From the NCBI GenBank assembly GCA_018302165.1, contig JAGWAA010000055.1, forward strand, positions 1-5,731: a stretch of DNA of 5,731 nucleotides. The letters are read 5' to 3'. A program made the translations under genes and the position numbers. The stretch is from Candidatus Woesearchaeota archaeon. GTDB lineage: Archaea; Nanobdellota; Nanobdellia; SCGC-AAA011-G17; GW2011-AR17. This document shows, piece after piece, positions 1-4,786 of this stretch (its first letter is position 1; each line of letters starts with the position of its first letter). The notes below the pieces were generated by a model. The model did not search any database. It was not told the DNA's origin and saw nothing but the letters and a program-made list of their open reading frames with translations.

Positions 1-132
1 TTGCAATGCACGCATTACTTCTACTTCTTGCATTTTTGATAATTCTTGAAGTTCTTGGAATGCAATATTATTTTTTAGAAAAGGTAATAGTTTACGTTCT
101 AGTGGATGTAATGTTGATACTATTTCTTGCAT
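1..132 (-). CDS. pheS: Phenylalanyl-tRNA synthetase alpha subunit, N-terminal 44 residues (partial)
   Basis: The frame opens with ATG at 132-130 and runs off the left edge of the window after 44 codons. The visible peptide contains LHPLERKLLPFL (residues 8-19) and ends in VEVMRALQ (37-44). From memory this matches the N-terminal winged-helix region of archaeal PheRS alpha, where an LHPxERKVLPxL stretch and an EVMRALQWLE stretch are typical. The protein charges tRNA-Phe with phenylalanine in the cytoplasm as part of an alpha2-beta2 enzyme; the catalytic core lies outside the window. The frame is also open upstream as far as the TAA at 178-180, but no ATG lies between, so 132 is the best start. 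There is no good Shine-Dalgarno sequence, and a TATA-like element about 26 bases upstream suggests a leaderless mRNA. The gene follows the 120-residue gene by 45 bases. Identity rests on recognising a short N-terminal pattern, so it is likely but not certain. Confidence 0.85.
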   Translation of the reverse strand, partial: MQEIVSTLHPLERKLLPFLKNNIAFQELQELSKMQEVEVMRALQ

Positions 133-153
133 CTCTTGAAATAGAAAATAAAG

Positions 154-161
154 ATATTTAA
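154..161 (-). promoter_or_regulatory. Putative TATA box of pheS (leaderless)
   Basis: On the minus strand this reads TTAAATAT, preceded by AAAAGCC. Its centre is about 26 bases upstream of the A of the pheS ATG at 132. In archaea transcription starts about 25-27 bases after the TATA centre, so the predicted mRNA would begin at or next to the start codon. That agrees with the lack of a ribosome binding site. The match is AT-rich sequence in an AT-rich genome, so confidence is moderate. Confidence 0.5.
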
Positions 162-177
162 GGCTTTTGATGGTAGT

Positions 178-540
178 TTATCTGTCTAATAGATAATCTC
201 CATAGATTCTAGTTAATATTCCTTTTTTTCTAGTTGTTCTTGCTTCCTCAATATGTTGAGCTTTAATTAAATCTGCTCCCCAAGGATCGTCAGCCATCAA
301 ACAAATAAGTTCTAATCTGTCATATGCAAATTCTTTTTTTGCGTTTTCATCATTACCAAAACCTTTTCCTCTTGTATTATTAAAAGCTGTTTGATAAATT
401 AAACCGAATACTTCATAAACTCTGTTATCAAAATCTGTTGGTTCGTCGTTCAAACTTTTTCTTAAATCCTCTGCAACTACAGCAAGATAAAACCCCTTAT
501 TTTTTTGTATATATTTTATTAATTCTTCAAGTATTGTCAT
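178..540 (-). CDS. Hypothetical 120-residue soluble protein
   Basis: I do not recognise this family. The protein runs 120 residues from ATG at 540 to TAA at 178-180. It has no signal peptide, no hydrophobic stretch long enough for a membrane segment, and no cysteine or histidine cluster that would suggest metal binding (only C80 and H96). It is rich in charged residues. Residues 1-30 and 85-105 look helical, and the middle contains a Gly/Asn-rich turn (residues 54-65: NNTRGKGFGNDE). A compact, mostly helical cytosolic protein is a reasonable guess. Its start lies two bases after the TAA at 543-545 that ends the out-of-frame C-terminal part of the TrmB-like gene. This points to an ancestral operon with translational coupling. 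No strong ribosome binding site is seen, only a weak purine run ending about 12 bases before the ATG. As the regulator frame now stops at 614, coupling may be weakened. Confidence 0.75.
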   Translation of the reverse strand: MTILEELIKYIQKNKGFYLAVVAEDLRKSLNDEPTDFDNRVYEVFGLIYQTAFNNTRGKGFGNDENAKKEFAYDRLELICLMADDPWGADLIKAQHIEEARTTRKKGILTRIYGDYLLDR

Positions 541-542
541 TT

Positions 543-668
543 TTAGATTCTCTTTAGATTTTTCCAGTTTAATTCAAACATTTGATTTAGAGCATTTGCA
601 AAATAAGGTGTTTTTACCCAAATACCCATATCATATGCTTCATGAACTTCTGTGTCATCTGAAAGCAT
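543..668 (-). pseudogene. Out-of-frame C-terminal segment of the TrmB-like regulator
   Basis: Read from 668 down to the TAA at 543-545, this frame encodes 41 residues: MLSDDTEVHEAYDMGIWV followed by KTPYFANALNQMFELNW and KNLKRI. From memory this is the standard ending of DPANN TrmB-like regulators (a D-D-x-E-V-H element, Y-D-x-G-I-W, then a helix with M-F-E-x-x-W-K). It joins the upstream regulator frame by a -1 shift near 666-670. Comparison with the remembered family layout suggests about 20 residues are also missing between DVR (residues 197-199 of the upstream frame) and MLSDD. It has no start signals of its own and is not proposed as an independent gene. It explains the otherwise empty bases 541-613. 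Confidence 0.75.
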
Positions 669-1267
669 GCACGTACATCTTTTGGAATGAATGAAGCTTC
701 TTTAATTGGAGCAACAATTTTAATTTTTACTCCAGCTTTTGTTTTTTTCAATGTAGATTTCAAAACATCAATTTTTCTAATTATTCCTTTTTCTGTGGTC
801 ATAATTGAAACAGATTTTTCAGCATTTGTGATTATGGTTTTTAGGTGGTCGTATACGTTTTTTCGGCCTTTAATCACACCAGAAAGTTCTGTTGGGTCAA
901 TTTTATCAATACCTTGTTTGTATAATAATTCTATTTCTTGATAAATTTCTGTGTTACCTACTTTAGAAAGCATTGCCATTTGGGTGTCTGCTTCGTCTTG
1001 AACTTTTTTCTTGATTCTTTTTAGAATTTCTTCTGGTTTAACTGCGATATATTTTATTGGTTTACCCAATTTCATGATTATGAAACCTTTTTTCTCTAGG
1101 TTTTCTAGAACATCATAACTTCTACTTCTTGGTACACTTGAAATATCTGCAAGTTCTCCTGCAGTTGCAACGCCTCTGGATAATAAAGCTGTCCAGACTT
1201 TAACTTCGTAAATGTTTAAATCAAATGAGGATCTTAATTTTTTTAGGAATTCTTCATTCACTATCAT
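614..1267 (-). CDS. TrmB-family transcriptional regulator, C-terminally disrupted
   Basis: The N-terminus (about residues 10-80) is a winged helix-turn-helix of the TrmB type: LNIYEVKVWTALLSRG, then helices ending in SVPRSRSYDVLENLEKKGFI, then a beta wing. A charged coiled-coil linker (about 78-115) follows, then the beginning of the C-terminal effector domain (GRKNVYDHLKTIITNAEKSV, 134-153; VKIKIVAP, 180-187). TrmB proteins bind promoter DNA and usually respond to sugars or other small ligands through the C-terminal domain. The last 17 residues of this frame (201-217) do not look like the family. The expected ending (SDDTEVH, YDMGIWVKTPYF, MFELNW) is present in another frame downstream to 543. 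The protein therefore appears truncated and frame-shifted near 661-670. The start ATG at 1267 is supported by GAGGTGA 11 bases upstream and a TATA box at 1308-1315. It may still bind DNA but probably cannot sense ligand, or the break is a sequence or assembly error. Confidence 0.85.
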   Translation of the reverse strand: MIVNEEFLKKLRSSFDLNIYEVKVWTALLSRGVATAGELADISSVPRSRSYDVLENLEKKGFIIMKLGKPIKYIAVKPEEILKRIKKKVQDEADTQMAMLSKVGNTEIYQEIELLYKQGIDKIDPTELSGVIKGRKNVYDHLKTIITNAEKSVSIMTTEKGIIRKIDVLKSTLKKTKAGVKIKIVAPIKEASFIPKDVRACFQMTQKFMKHMIWVFG

Positions 1268-1278
1268 CTTTTACTCCT

Positions 1279-1285
1279 TCACCTC
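1279..1285 (-). promoter_or_regulatory. Shine-Dalgarno sequence of the TrmB-like gene
   Basis: The minus strand reads GAGGTGA, an exact seven-base match to the anti-Shine-Dalgarno end of archaeal 16S rRNA. Eleven bases separate it from the ATG at 1267, and a second AGGAG lies closer, at 1278-1274. This is the only gene in the window with a strong ribosome binding site, which fixes its start and fits a short-leader mRNA. Confidence 0.75.
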
Positions 1286-1286
1286 G

Positions 1287-1294
1287 GTAGTGAA
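1287..1294. repeat. GTAGTGAA direct repeat, copy 1
   Basis: The 8-base sequence GTAGTGAA occurs here and again at 1342-1349 in the same orientation. The two copies flank the main TATA box of the TrmB-like gene, and this copy contains one arm of the dyad. It may be a regulator half-site. An 8-base repeat in an 84-base spacer could also arise by chance. Confidence 0.35.
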
Positions 1295-1307
1295 AAACTA
1301 ACTTTGC

Positions 1308-1315
1308 TTTATAAA
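1308..1315 (-). promoter_or_regulatory. TATA box of the TrmB-like gene
   Basis: A perfect TTTATAAA with a purine-rich BRE-like stretch upstream (minus-strand GAAAGA). Its centre predicts a transcription start near 1285-1287, giving a leader of about 18-20 bases that begins at the Shine-Dalgarno sequence. The surrounding sequence, AAAGATTTATAAA, closely resembles AAAGATATATAAA in front of the ABC ATPase gene. Confidence 0.65.
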
Positions 1316-1333
1316 TCTTTCTCTTTTTTTACT

Positions 1334-1341
1334 TTTATAAA
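1334..1341 (-). promoter_or_regulatory. Second, upstream TATA-like element
   Basis: An identical TTTATAAA lies 26 bases upstream of the main TATA box. It lacks a purine-rich BRE (the preceding bases are CACTAC). If used, it would start transcripts near 1311 and give a leader of about 43 bases containing the whole TTCAC/GTGAA dyad. It starts 11 bases beyond the stop of the ABC permease gene. Confidence 0.3.
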
Positions 1342-1349
1342 GTAGTGAA
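1342..1349. repeat. GTAGTGAA direct repeat, copy 2
   Basis: Second copy of the 8-base repeat, 55 bases from the first, immediately next to the upstream TATA-like element and two bases from the stop codon of the permease gene. It has no matching inverted arm nearby. Confidence 0.35.
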
Positions 1350-1351
1350 TA

Positions 1352-2974
1352 TTAAGCTGAAAAATATCTCTTTGATAAGCTTCTAGCGATGATTGCTGTT
1401 ATAAAAATTATTAAGCTTGCTATTCCTAAAATTAGTAACATTTGGTCAATTCCTGAGAAGAGAGAATTAAATAAAAGGATCTTTTTAAGCATAGTTTCTC
1501 CGATTATGAATGGGTTGTAGGATAGTATTTCTCTGATTTTTGTTGAAAGGGTTTCTAATGGAATAATTGTGTTAGAGAAGAAAAGAAGTGCCATGCCTGT
1601 TGAAATTGCTGCTATAGTTACTGTTTGTTTTGTGTTGAAAATGTATCCAATAAGCATTCCTAATAATGTAAAAATAATCCCTATTGCTAGCAATGCTATT
1701 CCTGTAAGAATGAATGATTCTGATGAAATTATTCCTTCTAAGAAGAAATAAAGAACTCCTAAAATAATTACAATCTGTGCTAAAAGTATTAATATGTTAC
1801 TTAGAAATTCGCCTAAAAGGAATAATAGACCATTTGTAGGGGTAATAAAATTTCTGAAATATGCTTTTGATTCTTTTTCTGCAATTATACCTGAGGAACT
1901 CATTAAAAGTGCTAAAAACATTATAATAATTGTTAGCATTGTTGGTAAAATGAATATTAAAAAATTATTTGATGTACTTGAGGATTCGATTTCTGCTTTT
2001 AGTGGGGTTGCAATATTTTCTGCATTTGTTATTTGAATTGTTGCGATGTTGTCTGTTATTGTAACTAAATTTGTTTCAATAGAATTTAATTTTGAAGTTT
2101 GAGCGGATATATCTGAGGAAATTGCTGGAAGGTCTGTTGTTAAAGTTTTAATAGAATCTTCAGCACTAGTTAATTTAGTGGTGACTATCGAATAATTGTT
2201 TTGTAAAGCTGTTATTTGTGTTTTTAAATTTGAAATTGTTGAACTAGAACTATTACAAGCAGAACTTAAAGTTGATAAATAATTACTTATTGTTGTATTA
2301 TTGTCTATTGATACGTGTGATAAATCTATTGAAGCTAATGATTCTGAAGTTTCATCTAATGAATTTGTAATTTCGGTATTTTTAGTTAATAATTCTGAAA
2401 CCAATGATTTTGTTTGAATTGATTTTGTATTCGCGGTATCTAAAACTATTAATATGTTTGAAATCATATCTTCACTTATTGAAGCTGATTCAACTGAAAC
2501 TTTAGTTGTAATTTGGCTGGCAATCAAATTAGCAATATTTAATCTTGAGTTATCTACATAAATACTAATTATATTTTCTCCTTCATTTGTAACCTGCATA
2601 TTTTCTGGAAAAATTATACAAACTTGTAAATCTCCAAATCTTGCTGAATCAATACAATCTGGTTCTGAGGTTGCTCTGATTATATTATAATTATTTGTGG
2701 AGAGATTACCAATTATATTCTCTGATAATTCCGAATATGATTCTGAATAGACAGCTACATTTACATCTGCTAAAGTAGATGTGTTAAAAGCTATTGCAAG
2801 TAATGCTGTAATAATTAATGGACCTAAAATAAATATGATTGCTGTTGTTTTTGTTCTTATTAATAATTTTAGATTTTTTTCAAGCATGAAGTAAAGTTTA
2901 GTTAAAGGATTAATTGTTGGGCGTTCGTAAAGTTTTTCGTTCATTTTCTTTTGAGTATCAAATAATGCTTTCAT
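1352..2974 (-). CDS. ABC-2 type exporter permease with large extracellular domain
   Basis: This 540-residue protein has the ABC2_membrane_3-like layout. A cytoplasmic N-terminus (1-42) precedes TM1 (about 43-63, IIFILGPLIITALLAIAF). A large outside domain (about 64-335) follows, then five membrane segments at about 337-359, 390-412, 421-446, 451-472 and 510-530. The cytoplasmic loop EKESKAYFRNFITPT (366-380) after TM2 resembles the coupling region of this family, and SYNPFIIGETML (485-496) matches the usual loop before the last segment. Outside-domain residues 185-330 are Ser/Thr/Asn-rich with a repeating hydrophobic pattern, suggesting a long coiled coil like that in YhgE/Pip-type permeases. 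N-glycosylation sequons occur at N64, N90, N225, N226, N241 and N260. The start ATG overlaps the ATPase stop as ATGA, so the two are co-translated. A full exporter would need two copies of each subunit. The substrate is unknown; lipids, drugs or surface polymers are possible. Confidence 0.9.
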   Translation of the reverse strand: MKALFDTQKKMNEKLYERPTINPLTKLYFMLEKNLKLLIRTKTTAIIFILGPLIITALLAIAFNTSTLADVNVAVYSESYSELSENIIGNLSTNNYNIIRATSEPDCIDSARFGDLQVCIIFPENMQVTNEGENIISIYVDNSRLNIANLIASQITTKVSVESASISEDMISNILIVLDTANTKSIQTKSLVSELLTKNTEITNSLDETSESLASIDLSHVSIDNNTTISNYLSTLSSACNSSSSTISNLKTQITALQNNYSIVTTKLTSAEDSIKTLTTDLPAISSDISAQTSKLNSIETNLVTITDNIATIQITNAENIATPLKAEIESSSTSNNFLIFILPTMLTIIIMFLALLMSSSGIIAEKESKAYFRNFITPTNGLLFLLGEFLSNILILLAQIVIILGVLYFFLEGIISSESFILTGIALLAIGIIFTLLGMLIGYIFNTKQTVTIAAISTGMALLFFSNTIIPLETLSTKIREILSYNPFIIGETMLKKILLFNSLFSGIDQMLLILGIASLIIFITAIIARSLSKRYFSA

Positions 2975-3903
2975 CTTCTGGTTACTGATTCAAATACCTC
3001 TTCAATTGATGGTTTATTTACTTCAACATTTAATAATTGGTCATTTGTTGTTCTTAAGTAGTTTAAAATATAATTCAGGATATTTTCTGGTTCTGTGGTA
3101 TATAAGAATAATTCTTTATCTTTTTGTATGATATTACGGGTATTGAATCTTTTTAATATTGGAATTAATGGTTCATATTTATGGCTTTTTATTTCAATCC
3201 TCATTTCTTCATAAGTCGTATATTTTTCTTTTAATTCATCTGGTGAACCACATTCCCAAATTCTACCTTTATGAAGAATTGCTAATGTATCACAAACTTT
3301 TTCTAATTCTCCTAATAAATGAGAGGTAATTATTACTTTTGTACCATTATCCTGAATTGTTCGAATCATAGCCATGACTTTTTTTCTAAGGATTGGATCT
3401 AAGTTTCCAGTTGGTTCGTCTAAAATTAGGACTTTTGGATTATGAATTAAAGAACAAGCGATATCTAATCTTCTGTACATCCCTGTTGAAAGTTCTTTGG
3501 CATATTGATTTCTAGAATCTAATAACTCAAATTGTTTGATAAGTTCATAAATTCTTTTTTCTAATTCCCTTGTAGGAATATTATATAATTTTCCAAAATA
3601 TCTTAAATTTTCTTCAACTGTTAAATTTGGATAAACACTACCTTCTTGGGTTGCAAAACCAAATATCTGTTTAATTAAATGTTGATTTTTTTGGATATCT
3701 ACAAAATTATAATAAACATTTCCAGAAGTTGGTTGCCAAAATCCTATTAAAATATTTAGTAAGGTTGTTTTTCCAGAGCCTGATAATCCCATAATCCCAA
3801 AAATTCCTTCTTTAGGAATTGTTAATGATAAACCACTAAGAACAATATGATTACCAAATTTTTTTGTAATATTATCTATTTGAATTAATACCTCTTTTTC
3901 CAT
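2971..3903 (-). CDS. ABC-2 type exporter ATP-binding subunit
   Basis: This 310-residue cytoplasmic ATPase powers the permease encoded just downstream. All nucleotide-binding motifs are visible: Walker A GLSGSGKTT (39-47, K45), Q-loop Gln86 in ATQEGSVYPNLTVEEN, signature LSTGM (138-142), Walker B VLILDEPT (158-165, D162, E163), D-loop NLDP (167-170) and H-loop His195 in TSH. The signature departs from the canonical LSGGQ, with Thr and Met in place of the second Gly and Gln. That is common in CcmA/DrrA-like exporters, so the protein is probably active. Residues about 225-310 form a C-terminal accessory domain typical of this subfamily, ending in PSIEEVFESVT. The ATG at 3903 is preferred because a good BRE-TATA lies about 28 bases upstream, implying a leaderless mRNA. 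The gene diverges from the presenilin-like gene and overlaps the permease by four bases. Confidence 0.95.
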   Translation of the reverse strand: MEKEVLIQIDNITKKFGNHIVLSGLSLTIPKEGIFGIMGLSGSGKTTLLNILIGFWQPTSGNVYYNFVDIQKNQHLIKQIFGFATQEGSVYPNLTVEENLRYFGKLYNIPTRELEKRIYELIKQFELLDSRNQYAKELSTGMYRRLDIACSLIHNPKVLILDEPTGNLDPILRKKVMAMIRTIQDNGTKVIITSHLLGELEKVCDTLAILHKGRIWECGSPDELKEKYTTYEEMRIEIKSHKYEPLIPILKRFNTRNIIQKDKELFLYTTEPENILNYILNYLRTTNDQLLNVEVNKPSIEEVFESVTRR

Positions 3904-3926
3904 TACTCTTTATTTAGGAAAATTAG

Positions 3927-3935
3927 TTTATATAT
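3927..3935 (-). promoter_or_regulatory. BRE/TATA of the ABC exporter operon
   Basis: The minus strand reads AAAAAGATATATAAAC, with a purine-rich BRE followed by ATATATAAA. The TATA centre is about 28 bases from the ATG at 3903, which predicts transcription starting at or one to two bases before the start codon. The element is nearly symmetrical, so it could also support weak plus-strand transcription starting near 3957. Confidence 0.6.
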
Positions 3936-3957
3936 CTTTTTGTTCTTTCTTACAAAG

Positions 3958-3968
3958 TTTTTTAAATT
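3958..3968 (+). promoter_or_regulatory. Putative TATA box of the presenilin-like gene
   Basis: TTTTTTAAATT preceded by ACAAAG, a BRE-like purine stretch. The TTTAAATT centre (about 3964) predicts a start near 3989-3991. This is closer to the second ATG (3989) than the first (3983). No Shine-Dalgarno sequence precedes either, consistent with leaderless translation. Confidence 0.45.
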
Positions 3969-3982
3969 CTTTATTCTAATGT

Positions 3983-4786
3983 ATGGTTATGAAACATAAT
4001 TACAAAGTTATTAGTCTAATGTTAATCCTTTTTTTGCTTGCGCAGGTTGTTGGTTTAGTTGTTGTTGATTATTATATTACAAGTGATTTACCATTAGGAA
4101 TTGAAAAACCTGATTTTGAACCTAATACTTCTTTTATTCCATTATTTTTCTTTATTTTAGTTGCTACTTTTATTATTTTGTTAATCTTTAAGTTAGAATT
4201 ATTCTGGTTATGGAGATTTTGGTTTTTTATCTCAGTACTTGTTACTTTGATTATAAGTTTTAATGTTTTTTTTGGAATACTTTTTGCGATTATTTTTGCG
4301 TTTGTTCTAACTTTATGGCGTTTATTTATTCCTAATCCTATAGTTCATAATTTTACTGAATTATTTATTTATGGGGCAATGGCAACGATATTTGTTCCAA
4401 TTCTTAATTTGTGGTCTATTTTTATTTTATTGATTTTGATTTCGATCTATGATTATATTGCAGTGAGAAAAACTAAGCATATGGTAAAAATGGCTAAATC
4501 TCAGACTAAAGCAAAATTATTTGCTGGATTAGCTGTGCCTTATGAAAAAAATGTTGCGATTTTGGGTGGTGGTGATATTGGTTTTCCTTTATTGTTTGCG
4601 GCTGTTGTTATGATTAATTTTAATCTAAATTTATTTGATTTTAGAACATATATTGTGCCTTTATTTTCAGGTTTAATGTTATTCACTTTATTTACTTTAG
4701 GAGAAAAGAAAAAATATTATCCTGCAATGCCATACATTACTTTAGGTTGTGTCTTAGGATTAGGGATATTATTATTTTTTATTTAA
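3983..4786 (+). CDS. Presenilin/signal peptide peptidase-like intramembrane aspartyl protease
   Basis: This 267-residue protein is almost entirely hydrophobic, with about nine predicted membrane segments (roughly 8-30, 51-70, 76-94, 96-113, 124-140, 141-160, 190-212, 218-238, 248-266). It carries the signature of the GxGD protease clan: a YD pair (Y156, D157) late in TM6, GGGD (195-198, D198) in TM7, and a PAL-like motif, here PAMP (247-250), at the start of TM9. D157 and D198 are the expected catalytic aspartates. The TM6-TM7 loop (161-189) is basic, as in archaeal presenilin homologues (PSH). The family cleaves membrane-embedded helices such as signal-peptide remnants; the substrate here is unknown. 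Length is close to other archaeal PSH proteins. Met3 at 3989 is an alternative start and fits the TATA spacing slightly better. The 3' end overlaps the convergent phosphoesterase gene by 15 bases. Confidence 0.92.
   Translation: MVMKHNYKVISLMLILFLLAQVVGLVVVDYYITSDLPLGIEKPDFEPNTSFIPLFFFILVATFIILLIFKLELFWLWRFWFFISVLVTLIISFNVFFGILFAIIFAFVLTLWRLFIPNPIVHNFTELFIYGAMATIFVPILNLWSIFILLILISIYDYIAVRKTKHMVKMAKSQTKAKLFAGLAVPYEKNVAILGGGDIGFPLLFAAVVMINFNLNLFDFRTYIVPLFSGLMLFTLFTLGEKKKYYPAMPYITLGCVLGLGILLFFI
4704..4714 (-). terminator. Possible T-tract terminator of the phosphoesterase gene
   Basis: The minus strand reads T6-C-T4 about 58-68 bases after the phosphoesterase stop codon. It lies antisense to the last part of the protease gene, so the two 3' ends would overlap in RNA. 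The same bases encode the Lys-rich loop before TM9, so coding constraint alone could explain the run. Confidence 0.25.

Larger units (their letters stand above)
1278..1294. promoter_or_regulatory. Dyad TTCAC-N7-GTGAA, candidate operator or SD-masking hairpin
   Basis: A perfect inverted repeat with 5-base arms (TTCAC at 1278-1282, GTGAA at 1290-1294) spans the predicted transcription start and includes part of the Shine-Dalgarno sequence. As DNA it is well placed for a repressor, possibly the TrmB-like protein acting on its own gene. As RNA, if transcription started further upstream, the arms plus flanking U-G and U-A pairs could form an 8-base-pair stem covering GAGGTGA. A chance 5-base dyad is not rare, so this is a candidate only. 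Confidence 0.4.

Noticed and set aside
25..132. Repeated TTCTTGCAT at 25-33 and 124-132, as a repeat element or alternative pheS start at the internal Met34
   Set aside because: Both copies simply encode Met-Gln-Glu in the same frame. The family-like residues LHPLERK lie before the second Met, so the upstream ATG is the start.
133..180. Possible stop-codon read-through fusing the 120-residue protein to PheS, since the two are in the same frame with no stop between 178 and 132
   Set aside because: A TATA-like element with leaderless spacing and an ATG at the expected PheS N-terminus explain the layout. Sharing a frame has a one-in-three chance.
655..675. Programmed -1 frameshift as the explanation of the broken TrmB gene
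   Set aside because: No slippery heptamer or stimulatory structure is visible, and frameshifting alone would not restore the roughly 20 residues that appear to be missing.
687..941. Plus-strand open frame of 84 codons, hydrophobic
   Set aside because: It lies wholly antisense to the TrmB-like gene, and its hydrophobicity comes from the complement of Lys/Glu-rich codons. It has no promoter or ribosome binding site.
1569..2036. Two plus-strand open frames (1569-1751 and 1794-2036)
   Set aside because: Both are antisense to the membrane part of the ABC permease, which has clear family features on the minus strand.
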